From Synergistaceae bacterium UBA5560 (GTDB taxonomy: Bacteria > Synergistota > Synergistia > Synergistales > Aminiphilaceae), in assembly GCA_002425685.1 (NCBI GenBank), contig DIMS01000091.1:30649-56282 (forward strand): DNA of 25,634 nucleotides, read 5' to 3'. Numbering within the stretch: the stretch's first letter is position 1; each line of letters opens with the position of its first letter. Under the pieces are notes generated by a model. That model searched no databases, was not told where the DNA came from, and saw only the letters and a program-made list of their open reading frames with translations. Position numbers and translations under genes: made by a program. Below are positions 1 through 8,556 of this stretch, piece after piece.

Positions 1-298
1 TCTCTGCGGAATAAGTCACCCAGGAAAGCACGAAAACATTTCCGGGCCAGACAAAGTGCTCCAGAATCCAGAGTATCTCTCCGGCATCCGTGGAGCGTCC
101 CTGGAGATCGAACACGACCCGGGCACCCTGGAGGATGTGTTTTCCTCCGGAGAGGATTTCCTGCAATCCCTTTCGCAATTCTTCACCGGAAAAATGCTCG
201 GGAATGATGAGCCGTAATCCCTGGACGCCCCCCTTCAGGAGAATCTGCCCGTTTTCAGCGGGTTCTCTCCGGAGTTCTTCGCCGTTCTTCTCGTTCAT
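1..298 (-). CDS. minC: Septum site-determining protein MinC, N-terminal part (cut by window edge)
   Basis: Reading the minus strand from an ATG at 298 gives 99 codons with no stop before the window edge, so the C-terminal part is missing. The translation runs from a charged start (MNEKNGEELRREPAENG) into a MinC N-terminal domain pattern: ILLKGGVQGLRLIIPEHFS, then an ARVVFDLQGR strand. MinC, activated by MinD, inhibits FtsZ polymerisation away from mid-cell; the N-terminal domain is the FtsZ-inhibiting part. The ATG overlaps the TGA stop of mrdA (ATGA, 4 bases), which indicates translational coupling and places minC last in the visible shape operon. The C-terminal beta-helix domain and any minD/minE lie outside the window, so the assignment rests on the first domain only. 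Confidence 0.82.
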   Translation of the reverse strand, partial: MNEKNGEELRREPAENGQILLKGGVQGLRLIIPEHFSGEELRKGLQEILSGGKHILQGARVVFDLQGRSTDAGEILWILEHFVWPGNVFVLSWVTYSAE

Positions 299-2031
299 TG
301 CCCGCCTCTCCCCTCGTTTCCACGTCGTTCTCCGAGACACAGATACGCAAGAAGCTCGGCGACAAGAGGACCGGCCACACTGCTCCCCTTGCCTCCCCCC
401 TCCACGAGAGCCACCGCAACCAGCTTCGGGTCCTTCGCGGGAGCGTAGCCGAAAAACCACGCGTGATCCTCGCCATGGGCGTTCTGGGCCGTTCCCGTCT
501 TCCCCGCGATCTCGACACCGAACCCTCCGGCAAGCTTTCCCGTGCCCGTCCGGACAACCTCTTCCAGTCCCTTCCGAACGAGCCGAAGCGCCTCCTGAGG
601 AAGCTGGAGATCCGTCACGGAAGCGGGATGACCTTCGGCGAAATGAGGAGTGACGAGTTTGCCCCCGTTTGCGACGACGGCAGCCATGCGCGCTACCTGA
701 AGGGGCGTCATGAGCAGAAAACCCTGCCCGATGGAATAATTGACGGTATCCCCCTGGTACCAGGATTCATTGAGACGCCGTTTTTTCCACTCCCTTCCCG
801 CAGCGGTCCCCTCCACCTCGCCGGGAAGGTCCACTCCGGTGAGCTTCCCTACGCCGAAACGTTCCGCGAAGGAAACAAGAGCGTCCGCACCGAGCCATAG
901 CCCGAGCTGGTAGAAATACACGTCGCAGGAATCCCGGATGGCCGTTACAAGATTCTCTCTGCCGTGTCCCCAGCGCTGCCAGCAACGGAACGTCCTGTCC
1001 CCGAGCTTCATGTAGCCCGGGCAGTGTACCGTCGTGGAGGCGGTCACCGTTCCGGACGCGAGCCCCAGAAGAGCGGGAACGACCTTGAAGACCGAGCCAG
1101 GCGGATAGACACCGCCGATGGCCCTGTTCAGCATGGGGCGATCCGGGTCATTGACGAGCTTCCCCCACTCCGACGGAGACACCCCCCAGGTCAGGGGATT
1201 CACATCGTAGGTGGGCGACGAATAAAAGACACGCAATGCACCGGTATGCACGTCCATGGCAAGCAAGACACCCCGCCGCCCGTCCATGAGTTCCGACGCA
1301 ACTCTCTGGGCACCAAGATCGAGGGTCAGACGAATGTCTGCTCCCGGCGCGGGAGGGCGATAATCGATCTGTCGAAGACGCCTTCCCCGGGCATCCACCT
1401 CGACGGCTTCCTCGCCCGCCTGTCCGCGAAGCTGTTCTTCGTAGAAACGTTCGATCCCGGCCTTCCCGAGCTGGTCTCCACCGAGGTACCCCTGGTCACC
1501 CCGCTGCTGCAGTTCCTCCCGGGTGATTTCTCCCACGTATCCCGTGACATGCGCCGCGAGAGGACCCGCAGGATAGATACGACGCCACACGGGAAAGGGA
1601 AAGAGCTGCGGTACGAACTCCGGATCGGTCACGAGATCCGCCACCTGGGACAGGGTAAGATTGCTCACGAGCGTCACTGCCCGGAAGGGGGCCCAGAACT
1701 GCCTGTCGCAGGAGCGCGCCAGATCCTCTTCGGTAAATGGAATGCCGTGTCGCTGAAACAGTACGGCAATTCGAGAAAGGACCCCCTCCTTGGAAAGATC
1801 CAGAGGATATCCTTTTATGTCGAAGGTCCGGACGTTCTCCGCGAGGGAGAGGCCGTTTGCGTCGTAGATCACTCCCCGGGGTGGAGGAATGCGGATGAAC
1901 CGCAGCCGGTTGTCCGTGGCAAGCTTGACATAGCGATCCGCCTGGGCGACCTGAAACGAATAAAGCCCTCCCACCAGAAGGAGCAGCCCCACTACCATGA
2001 AAATTCTCCAGACGAGAAGGCGAAAATCCAT
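295..2031 (-). CDS. mrdA: Penicillin-binding protein 2, elongasome transpeptidase
   Basis: This 578-residue class B penicillin-binding protein makes peptidoglycan cross-links during cylindrical growth, working with MreBCD and RodA. It has one N-terminal membrane helix (about residues 7-27), a dimerisation domain that includes PPPRGVIYDANG (49-60), and a transpeptidase domain. The catalytic motifs are complete: SVFK with Ser313 as nucleophile, SCD at 368-370 and KTGTAQ at 511-516. Length is close to the usual 570-650. The ATG at 2031 lies 10 bases after the mreD stop but has no clear Shine-Dalgarno. A GTG at 2052 is preceded by AGAAGG at 8 bases and would add seven residues and overlap mreD by 11 bases, so the start is uncertain between these two. 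The gene sits between mreD and minC, as expected for mrdA. Confidence 0.93.
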   Translation of the reverse strand: MDFRLLVWRIFMVVGLLLLVGGLYSFQVAQADRYVKLATDNRLRFIRIPPPRGVIYDANGLSLAENVRTFDIKGYPLDLSKEGVLSRIAVLFQRHGIPFTEEDLARSCDRQFWAPFRAVTLVSNLTLSQVADLVTDPEFVPQLFPFPVWRRIYPAGPLAAHVTGYVGEITREELQQRGDQGYLGGDQLGKAGIERFYEEQLRGQAGEEAVEVDARGRRLRQIDYRPPAPGADIRLTLDLGAQRVASELMDGRRGVLLAMDVHTGALRVFYSSPTYDVNPLTWGVSPSEWGKLVNDPDRPMLNRAIGGVYPPGSVFKVVPALLGLASGTVTASTTVHCPGYMKLGDRTFRCWQRWGHGRENLVTAIRDSCDVYFYQLGLWLGADALVSFAERFGVGKLTGVDLPGEVEGTAAGREWKKRRLNESWYQGDTVNYSIGQGFLLMTPLQVARMAAVVANGGKLVTPHFAEGHPASVTDLQLPQEALRLVRKGLEEVVRTGTGKLAGGFGVEIAGKTGTAQNAHGEDHAWFFGYAPAKDPKLVAVALVEGGGKGSSVAGPLVAELLAYLCLGERRGNEGRGGQ

Positions 2032-2041
2032 GGAGGTCCGC

Positions 2042-2506
2042 TCAGGGGACACGGCACGGCCCTTCTCTCCGGGAAAACCAGAGAATACCGAGGAGGATGA
2101 GGGGCATCCCTGCAAGCTGCTGCAGCAGAACGAGAGGCCATAGGGAAGCCCCGGTGGGCAGCAGCAGTGCTCCCCGCATCAGGCCGATGACGAGATGAGC
2201 GCCGAGGGCACAACAGCCGAACAGGGAGGAAGTGCGCCCCTGAACAGGAATGAGACGCCAGGTACCCGCCACCAGAGAGAGGAGTAAACCGTAAAGGCCC
2301 GCGGTAAAACCCGGCAGTCCCGTCCAGCGCAGATCCCAAAACAATCCGCCGACGAAGGCGATCCACACCATACCGCAGAGATCGTACTCCTCGGTGACGG
2401 AGAGAAGAAGCAGAAACAGAAAGAAGAGTTCGGGAACCGGCACTCCGCTCGACGCCGCCACCTGGAGAAGATCCTGAAGATACCACATACCCGTTGCCCA
2501 GATCAC
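2042..2506 (-). CDS. mreD: Rod shape-determining membrane protein MreD
   Basis: A 154-residue, very hydrophobic protein with about five predicted membrane segments; residues such as LFFLFLLLLSV and LVLLQQLAGMPLILLGILWF form obvious helices. MreD is the integral membrane partner of MreC in the elongasome and shows little sequence conservation, so the call rests on length, hydropathy and its position between mreC and mrdA. Start is GTG at 2506, overlapping the mreC TGA stop (GTGA). A GGGAGGGG Shine-Dalgarno sits about 7 bases upstream, which supports GTG over the internal ATG at 2488. The length matches the family (about 150-180). Confidence 0.85.
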   Translation of the reverse strand: MIWATGMWYLQDLLQVAASSGVPVPELFFLFLLLLSVTEEYDLCGMVWIAFVGGLFWDLRWTGLPGFTAGLYGLLLSLVAGTWRLIPVQGRTSSLFGCCALGAHLVIGLMRGALLLPTGASLWPLVLLQQLAGMPLILLGILWFSRREGPCRVP

Positions 2507-3279
2507 GGCAGCCCCTCCCGGACCATGACGGAAACGGTGTACAGCCTGGCCAGATCACCGCCGATGGCGAGGACATAAGGGCGATATCCGCCGGTCACCT
2601 CCTGGGCAAAGGCAACTTTGCCGATGGGGATACCCGGGGGAAGGAATTCGCCCACAAGAGCGGTGCTGACGCTCATCTCCTCTTGGAGGTTTTTTTCCTC
2701 GGGGATGTAGAGCAGCAACACTCTGCCCGCGTCGTCACCCGTCACGACACCTAAATCCCTCGTGCGATCCAGCACGGCGGGAATGAGCAGAGCACTGGAG
2801 GTGATCAGCTCGACCCAGGCATACCCTTCGCCTATCTGAGAGACTCTTCCGACGAGGAATCCGTTCTGCAGCACCGGCGAGCCCACGCGAATTCCTGAAA
2901 GGCTTCCCCGGTCGATCCGGATTTCCTGCCACCACCGACTCGGTTCGCGAAGGGTCACCCGGGCGGTCACCATGCCCCGGACAGGTTGCTGCTCCGTCAC
3001 GCCGAGACGACGTACCACGGTGCGAAGCGCAAGAACTTCTCCTTCCAGCTGCTCGAATCGCTCCTGGCGCTCCGTTTCCCGGGTGATCCACAGGTACATC
3101 TCCCGGAGGTGACGCCTGAGCGCGCTGGCGGGGTATTCCGGCCAGTAAAGGAACCTCGCCGTGGCATCCATGGCGTTTCGTGCGAGGGGAAGCTGCAGGG
3201 AGACGACGAAGAGCAACAGTCCCACCACACCGGCCAGGACACCATGGACCCAGGGATTGTTCACGCCCTTCCGTTCCAT
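2503..3279 (-). CDS. mreC: Rod shape-determining protein MreC
   Basis: This 258-residue protein has a short cytoplasmic start, one membrane helix (about residues 11-31), a charged helical coiled-coil stretch (about 55-93, with HLREMYLWITRETERQERF), and a beta-rich extracytoplasmic region. The beta region carries the MreC signature around FLVGRVSQIGEGYAWVELIT (141-160). MreC forms filaments outside the membrane that bind and activate PBP2, linking cytoplasmic MreB to wall synthesis. The ATG at 3279 follows a GGAGTGA Shine-Dalgarno. The gene begins 41 bases after mreB and overlaps mreD at its end, the classical mreBCD order. The length is normal for the compact, Firmicutes-like forms of the family. 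Confidence 0.93.
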   Translation of the reverse strand: MERKGVNNPWVHGVLAGVVGLLLFVVSLQLPLARNAMDATARFLYWPEYPASALRRHLREMYLWITRETERQERFEQLEGEVLALRTVVRRLGVTEQQPVRGMVTARVTLREPSRWWQEIRIDRGSLSGIRVGSPVLQNGFLVGRVSQIGEGYAWVELITSSALLIPAVLDRTRDLGVVTGDDAGRVLLLYIPEEKNLQEEMSVSTALVGEFLPPGIPIGKVAFAQEVTGGYRPYVLAIGGDLARLYTVSVMVREGLP

Positions 3280-3320
3280 ACCGTCACTCCGTTTCTTTCA
3301 CTGCGTCAGCGCAAAGTCTC

Positions 3321-4376
3321 TCACTGCACTCCTTTGTCCACGGCGATGAGGATCTTCTTCATCGCATCCAGTTCATCAAGAACGCGCCCGACACCAAGCG
3401 CAACGGAAAAGAGCGGCTGTTCGGCGGTGATGACGGGAACATTCAACGTCCGCTGGAGGCGTTCTCCCATCCCCCGAAGCAATGCGCCACCTCCCGTGAG
3501 AACCATCCCCTGGTCCACGATGTCCCGGGCAAGCTCCGGGGGAGTCTGTTCGAGCGCATCCTTCACCATTTCCTCGATCCGGAGGGCGATGGGATTCAGC
3601 GCCTCCCGCACCTCCTCGGAGCTGATGCGCACCGCCTTGGGAAGGCCATCCATGAGGTCCCTCCCCTTCACTTCCATGACGAGCGGTTCTGCGAGAGGCA
3701 TCGCAGTGCCGATGTTGATCTTGATCTCCTCTGCGGTGACATCACCGATACAGAGCGTGTAATTCTGCCGGAGCATGTTCACGATGGCCGCGTCGATCTC
3801 GTCACCCGCGGAGCGAAGGGATTTGCTCACCACGATGCCCCCGAGGGAAAGCACCGCCACCTCGCTTGTGCCGCCGCCGATGTCCACCACCATGTTCCCC
3901 CGCGGTTCGTGGATGGGGAGCCCCGCACCCATGGCGGCAGCGATGGGTTCATCGATGACATAGGCTTCCCGAGCACCCGCTCCGAGCGTCGCGTCGATGA
4001 CGGCCCGGCGCTCCACCTCCGTCACGCAGGCGGGAACACAGATGACCACCCGGGGATGTGCGAGGAGTCGACGCCTTCCCGTCGCAGCGGTCATGAAATG
4101 GCCGATCATGGCCTCGGTCATGTCGAAGTCGGCAATGACCCCATGTTGCAACGGACGTACCGTCACGACTCCGGCGGGGGTCTTGCCCACCATGGCTTTG
4201 GCGCTGGCCCCGACTGCGATGACCTCTTCCTTTCCCTTTCTTCCCGTGTGCTTGATGGCCACCGCAGAGGGTTCGCTGAGGACGATTCCCCGTCCCTGAA
4301 CGTAGACGACGATGTTCGCCGTACCCAGATCTATGCCGACATCACGGCTGAAAAGCCCCGCTATCCACTTGAACAC
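3321..4376 (-). CDS. mreB: Actin-like cell shape protein MreB
   Basis: MreB is the bacterial actin whose membrane-bound filaments guide the elongasome. The 351-residue product starts VFKWIAGLFSRDVGIDLG, read from a GTG at 4376. The amphipathic N-terminal FKWIAGLFS matches the membrane-binding start of the family. Phosphate-1 motif GIDLGTANI is at residues 14-22, phosphate-2 is VVDIGGGTSEV, and the adenosine motif is GMVLTGGGALLRGM near the C-terminus. This start is set by protein homology, because the Shine-Dalgarno is only a G-rich run (GCGGGGGAA). It overlaps the radC stop by 16 bases. An open frame continues upstream to 4754 but encodes only radC out of frame. Order radC-mreB-mreC-mreD is the same as in Bacillus. 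Confidence 0.96.
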   Translation of the reverse strand: MFKWIAGLFSRDVGIDLGTANIVVYVQGRGIVLSEPSAVAIKHTGRKGKEEVIAVGASAKAMVGKTPAGVVTVRPLQHGVIADFDMTEAMIGHFMTAATGRRRLLAHPRVVICVPACVTEVERRAVIDATLGAGAREAYVIDEPIAAAMGAGLPIHEPRGNMVVDIGGGTSEVAVLSLGGIVVSKSLRSAGDEIDAAIVNMLRQNYTLCIGDVTAEEIKINIGTAMPLAEPLVMEVKGRDLMDGLPKAVRISSEEVREALNPIALRIEEMVKDALEQTPPELARDIVDQGMVLTGGGALLRGMGERLQRTLNVPVITAEQPLFSVALGVGRVLDELDAMKKILIAVDKGVQ

Positions 4377-5065
4377 GCAGATTCCCCCGCTTTCCTTCTC
4401 TCTTCGCCGACCGTAACAGGAACGAACCTGCCGCCGGCCAGCACGAAATGTCCGAGCAGCTCCATATCCAGCACCCGAAGACGCCTGGAGAGGAGCAGTG
4501 TGAGTTCCCGGTCCTCCTTGCTGGGTTCCGGCGTGCCGTCGGGGTGATTGTGACCGAGAACCATCGCCGCCGCGTCGAGACGAACGGCCCTTCGCAACAG
4601 AAACGGCAGATCCAGGAAAGCTCCGTCCAGTCCACCGTAGGAAACCTGTTTCTCCCCGAGAATTCGCCCCTTGCGATCCAGGAACAGGGCAAGAATGAAT
4701 TCTCTCTCTTCCGTCGCAAGGTGTTCGGCCCAGGAAGCGACACGGTTTCGCCACGTCTCGTTCCGGTCCGTTTTCGCGCTTTCACTTCGCAGCCTTCTCG
4801 CCAGCTCCAGAGCCGCGACGAGATTCGCCACCTTGGCTTCGCCCAGCCCCTTCACCGCGAGGAATTCCTCCGGAGCCGCCCGAGCGAGACCCGTGAGATC
4901 GCCGAACTCCTCAAGAAGCATACCGCCAAGTTCCAAAACGTCCATCCCCCGAGAACCCGTATGCAAAAGAATAGCGAGAAGCTCGCAGAGTGAAAGTGCT
5001 TCAGGCCCCAGGGAGAAAAGGCGTTCCCGGGGCCACTGGTCCCGGGGTAACCGTGCAAGAAACAC
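4361..5065 (-). CDS. radC: RadC-family JAB1/MPN-domain protein
   Basis: A 234-residue protein with an N-terminal UPF0758 region containing helix-hairpin-helix-like VKGLGEAKVANLVAALELA, followed by an MPN/JAMM metalloprotease-like domain. The zinc motif is intact: HNHPDGTPEPSKED fits HxH-x7-SxxD. RadC proteins were once linked to DNA repair, but that role has been questioned and the substrate is unknown. Start is GTG at 5065 with AAGGGGAT about 6 bases upstream, 9 bases after the stop of the hydrolase gene; the end overlaps mreB by 16 bases. Its placement before mreB is conserved in many bacteria and does not by itself show a shape-related role. Confidence 0.93.
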   Translation of the reverse strand: MFLARLPRDQWPRERLFSLGPEALSLCELLAILLHTGSRGMDVLELGGMLLEEFGDLTGLARAAPEEFLAVKGLGEAKVANLVAALELARRLRSESAKTDRNETWRNRVASWAEHLATEEREFILALFLDRKGRILGEKQVSYGGLDGAFLDLPFLLRRAVRLDAAAMVLGHNHPDGTPEPSKEDRELTLLLSRRLRVLDMELLGHFVLAGGRFVPVTVGEERRKAGESACSSG

Positions 5066-5074
5066 GCGATCCCC

Positions 5075-5755
5075 TTAACGGGGCCAGAAAGGATTGCTTT
5101 CCCGCTCCCGCCCGATGGTCGTCTCCGGACCGTGGCCGGGAAGGACCCGAAGCTCGTCGGGAAGTTCAGCGAGCTTCTTCAGAGAGTGGAGCAGGGTCGC
5201 CTCATCGCCTCCGGGCAGGTCCGTTCTGCCCACGCTCTGGGCAAAAAGAGTGTCCCCGGAGAAGAGAAGCGTCTCGTTCTCTCGCGGGGCCGACACGGAG
5301 ACGTTCGTCGCCCCCTTCGACAGGGATGTCCGGGGCTCCACGAGGAAACAGCAGCATCCCTCGGTATGTCCCGGAGTATGGAGAACACGAATCGCAAGTC
5401 CCGCGATCTCCAAAACCATTCCGTCCTCAAGAAGCAACTCCGCCGCATCGCACACCAGAGGATTCCCCATGAAGGCGGAGAGGTTCCCCGTGGCGGCGGA
5501 GAGTTTCGGCGCGTCAAGGACATGGATGGCCACGGGAATTCCTTTCCCCCTGCGCAGCCCCTCCACTCCGGCGATATGATCCGCATGTCCATGCGTGAGA
5601 AGGATTGCTTCGAGGACGATATCCTTTTCCCGGAGCCAGGCTTCGACCTCCGAAACATCGCCGCCGGGATCGACGAAAATTCCCCGCCGTTCCTCGGTCC
5701 ACACCAGGTATCCGTTCGTCCACAACGCCCCCAGGGCGAAACGGCGCATCTCCAT
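5075..5755 (-). CDS. Metallo-beta-lactamase-fold hydrolase, glyoxalase II-like
   Basis: A 226-residue member of the metallo-beta-lactamase superfamily, in the short glyoxalase II-like (YcbL-like) branch. The metal ligands are all present: THGHADH (54-60), His130 in LHTPGH, Asp168 in FSGDTLF and His208 in LPGHGP. The short C-terminus lacks the full glutathione-binding domain, so the thioester substrate cannot be named; hydroxyacyl-thioester hydrolysis is a reasonable guess. About 20 extra residues (roughly 142-161, Ser/Thr/Lys rich) sit between the HTPGH and GDTLF motifs, and the underlying DNA contains an imperfect inverted repeat. ATG at 5755 starts 4 bases after the dtd stop. The neighbours relA and dtd are frequent partners of this hydrolase type. 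Confidence 0.85.
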   Translation of the reverse strand: MEMRRFALGALWTNGYLVWTEERRGIFVDPGGDVSEVEAWLREKDIVLEAILLTHGHADHIAGVEGLRRGKGIPVAIHVLDAPKLSAATGNLSAFMGNPLVCDAAELLLEDGMVLEIAGLAIRVLHTPGHTEGCCCFLVEPRTSLSKGATNVSVSAPRENETLLFSGDTLFAQSVGRTDLPGGDEATLLHSLKKLAELPDELRVLPGHGPETTIGRERESNPFWPR

Positions 5756-5759
5756 GGCT

Positions 5760-6209
5760 TTAGAACACTCCTTTGCTGTCTATGATCATCGTGACAGGAC
5801 CGTTGTTGCAAAGAGACACCCGCATGTCCGCACGAAAGATCCCCGTGGAAACGGGAATACCCTTCTCCTCGACCAGACGACAGAAGAGTTCGTAACAGGA
5901 CTTGCCTTTCTCGGGAGGCGCGGCTTCCGTGAAGGAAGGCCTTCGCCCTTTCCGACAATCCCCGTAGAGCGTGAACTGAGAGATCACGAGCATGGATCCC
6001 TCCACATCGCTCAAAGAGCGGTTGAGTTTGCCCTCGGCATCTTCGAAAATGCGCAGCGTGGCGATCTTCTCGGCCATCCAGGTCACATCGGCGTCCGTAT
6101 CCTCCCCGGAGACGCCGAGGAGGACGCACAACCCCAAACCGATCTCGCCCACTGCTTCCTCACCGACCCGAACGTTCGCCCAATCCACACGCTGCACGAC
6201 GGCACGCAC
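5760..6209 (-). CDS. dtd: D-aminoacyl-tRNA deacylase
   Basis: The 149-residue product removes D-amino acids (and glycine mischarged on tRNA-Ala) from tRNAs, a proofreading step after aminoacylation. It begins MRAVVQRVDWANVRV, the standard DTD start. It carries both active-site motifs: SQFTLYGDCRKGRRPSF (77-93) and the Gly-Pro motif within NNGPVT (135-140), which enforces chirality. Length is exactly the family norm. Start is GTG at 6209, preceded by GGGGG about 7 bases upstream and only 4 bases after the relA stop, so translation is probably coupled. The relA-dtd arrangement is common in Firmicutes and relatives. Confidence 0.96.
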   Translation of the reverse strand: MRAVVQRVDWANVRVGEEAVGEIGLGLCVLLGVSGEDTDADVTWMAEKIATLRIFEDAEGKLNRSLSDVEGSMLVISQFTLYGDCRKGRRPSFTEAAPPEKGKSCYELFCRLVEEKGIPVSTGIFRADMRVSLCNNGPVTMIIDSKGVF

Positions 6210-6213
6210 GACA

Positions 6214-8556
6214 TCACCCCCGTTCCACCTGCATGACACCTTTGACGGTATTGATCCGCGCCATGATCCGATAGAGATGTTCCAGATCGTGGACCTGAAT
6301 CTCAGCGGCCATGACCGCACGATTGGCTCCCTTCACGTTTGCCTTGACGCTCAGAATGGACGCATCTCCTGCGGCCAAGGCCTGGGTGACCTCGGCAAAC
6401 AGCCCCGGCCGGTCCGATGCCTCGAGCTTGATCCTGCTCGTGTAGCGGGGAGCGGTCTTTCTTCCCCATGCAACGGCGATGGTGCGCTCCCCCGCTGAGG
6501 TGTCCACATTGGCACAGTCCACCCTGTGCACGGTGATGCCGCGGTTCTTCGTCACGTATCCCACGATGGCATCCCCGGGAATGGGCCTGCAGCAGTTGGC
6601 GATGCTCACAAGCACTCCTTCCGTTCCGTCCACCACGATCTCCGCGTCGACTTCCCTCTTCGGGATGACTGCTTCCTGGGGAATTTCCACATCCTGGGAC
6701 GTCGTTGTCCTGAGCTGCACGACCCTCGATGCGACGGCACCGGGATTCTGACGCCCAGACCCGATTTCCACGAGCAGGTCTTCCCCATTGGCGAATCCCA
6801 TGTCATGAGAAATTTTGTTGAGAGCTCCCATGTGCTCCGAGGCCAACTCCAGCTCCGGCTGCTCCAGACGGCGGCGCAGCTCCCGCTCGAGCATCTCCTG
6901 CCCCTTGACCAGCCGTTCATCCCGCTCCGCTCTGTCCTGCTGGCGGAAATAGCTCCGGATCTTCGCCTGAGCACGATTGCTTCGGACAAGCTTCAACCAG
7001 TCCCGGGAGGGGCGCCCCTGAGGAGAGGTGAGCACACGCACGATATCCCCGTTCTGCAGTGTGTAGTCCATCGAGACGATACGACCGTTCACCATGGCCC
7101 CGACGCACTTGTTCCCCACCTCCGTGTGGATGGTGTAGGCAAAATCGATGGGCGTGGAACCGTGGGGGAGATTCATGACATCTCCCTTGGGAGTGAAGAC
7201 GAAGACCTCCGAGGTGAGCACATCCGCCTTGAGATGCTCCAGGAACTCCGCCGGTTCGTTGTCCTCCCCGGGGGATTCGAGAGCCTGCCGTATCCAGGTG
7301 AGTTTGTTGTCGAGCTCGTCCATTTTGGTCTTGCGTTCTTTGTACCGCCAGTGAGCCGCAATGCCGTATTCGGCGAGGAGATTCATCTCCCAGGTTCGAA
7401 TCTGTACCTCCAGAGGCTCGCCACTGGGGCCCACCACCGTGGTATGCAGAGACTGGTACATGTTGTTCTTCGGATTGGCGATGTAATCGTCGAATTGCCC
7501 CGGAATGGGCTTCCACAGGGTGTGCACCACACCGAGAACCGTGTAGCATTCCACCACCGTATTGACGATGACCCTCACCGCCAGCAGATCGTAGAGCTGG
7601 TCGAGGGAGAGGTTTTTTCTTCGCATTTTCTCGTAGATACTGTAGAAATGTTTCGCTCTTCCCGTGATGTACACATCGACTCCGGAACCTTTGAGTCGTT
7701 CCTGGAGCAGGTCGATGGCCTTCTTGACAATGGCCTCCCGCTCGGGAAGTTTTTTCCGGACCCGGCGGCGGATCTCGTGGTACATGTCCGGATCGAGGAT
7801 CTTGTAGGAAAGGTCCTCGAGTTCCCTCTTGATCTGGTAGATGCCGAGTCGGTGCGCGAGAGGCGCGTAGATCTCGATGGTCTCCTTGGCGATGCGAAGC
7901 TGCTTGTCCCTCCGAAGGGCCTGCAGCGTCCGCATGTTGTGCACCCTATCCGCAAGTTTGATGAGGACCACCCGGATATCCTTGGCCATGACGAGGAACA
8001 TCTTGCGCAGATTTTCCGCCTGGTAGTCCTCGAAGGAACGAAAGGGGAGCTTGCCGAGCTTCGTGACTCCATCAACGAGGGTGAGCACCTGTGCCCCAAA
8101 TTTCTGTTCCAGCGTCGCCGAGCCGAGGGGTGTGTCCTCAAGGACATCATGCAGAAGCGTCGCCACGAGCGTATCTCTGTCGAGTTGCATGTCCGCAAGG
8201 ATTGAGGCGACGCTGAGGGGATGTACAATGTAGGGGTCTCCCGTAGACCGCACCTGGTCCCTGTGCGCCTCCGCAGCGATTACAAGGGCCTCCCCCAGAA
8301 CGGAAAGATCCTCTTTCGAAAGAAAGCGGGCTGCTTTCCCCCACAATTCCTGCCATGCAAGCTTGACCGGTGTGACACGCTGGTTCTCGGGAAGCCTGCC
8401 GACGAAGCTATCCCGGAGGAGACGCAAAGCAGCTATTCCCTGCCCTTGACGCGTTTCGGTCCCAAGCGTCCCCAAAGTGGCACGCATGGCCCTGCCCCGC
8501 ACAAGGCTCCCTCGTTCTCCTCCGCGGCCTCGACCGCCTTCGTCCTCGTCACGCAT
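6214..8556 (-). CDS. relA: Bifunctional (p)ppGpp synthetase/hydrolase, Rel family
   Basis: A 780-residue long RelA/SpoT homologue controlling the alarmone (p)ppGpp. Domains in order: an HD hydrolase with intact His112 (YIVHP), His136-Asp137 in LLHDVLEDT and LADRVHNMRT (201-210); a synthetase with GRAKHFYSIYEKM (299-311) and YQSLHTTV (367-374); a TGS domain (about 450-511); a zinc-finger-like domain with CC at 655-656, His677 and Cys681; and a C-terminal ACT domain (about 708-780). The intact HD residues suggest a bifunctional Rel rather than a hydrolase-dead RelA. The ATG at 8556 has GGAGG 8 bases upstream and overlaps the recJ stop by 8 bases. A second ATG at 8487 would give 757 residues. 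The first 40 residues are low-complexity and Arg/Gly-rich. Confidence 0.95.
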   Translation of the reverse strand: MRDEDEGGRGRGGERGSLVRGRAMRATLGTLGTETRQGQGIAALRLLRDSFVGRLPENQRVTPVKLAWQELWGKAARFLSKEDLSVLGEALVIAAEAHRDQVRSTGDPYIVHPLSVASILADMQLDRDTLVATLLHDVLEDTPLGSATLEQKFGAQVLTLVDGVTKLGKLPFRSFEDYQAENLRKMFLVMAKDIRVVLIKLADRVHNMRTLQALRRDKQLRIAKETIEIYAPLAHRLGIYQIKRELEDLSYKILDPDMYHEIRRRVRKKLPEREAIVKKAIDLLQERLKGSGVDVYITGRAKHFYSIYEKMRRKNLSLDQLYDLLAVRVIVNTVVECYTVLGVVHTLWKPIPGQFDDYIANPKNNMYQSLHTTVVGPSGEPLEVQIRTWEMNLLAEYGIAAHWRYKERKTKMDELDNKLTWIRQALESPGEDNEPAEFLEHLKADVLTSEVFVFTPKGDVMNLPHGSTPIDFAYTIHTEVGNKCVGAMVNGRIVSMDYTLQNGDIVRVLTSPQGRPSRDWLKLVRSNRAQAKIRSYFRQQDRAERDERLVKGQEMLERELRRRLEQPELELASEHMGALNKISHDMGFANGEDLLVEIGSGRQNPGAVASRVVQLRTTTSQDVEIPQEAVIPKREVDAEIVVDGTEGVLVSIANCCRPIPGDAIVGYVTKNRGITVHRVDCANVDTSAGERTIAVAWGRKTAPRYTSRIKLEASDRPGLFAEVTQALAAGDASILSVKANVKGANRAVMAAEIQVHDLEHLYRIMARINTVKGVMQVERG

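Noticed and set aside
3180..4547. Long plus-strand open frame opposite mreB, with similar ones at 8477-10645, 16151-18562, 20133-21398 and 23808-25421
   Set aside because: Each lies wholly or largely antisense to a confidently identified conserved gene, has low-complexity His/Arg-rich translation and no family motif; long antisense frames are expected in GC-rich genomes.
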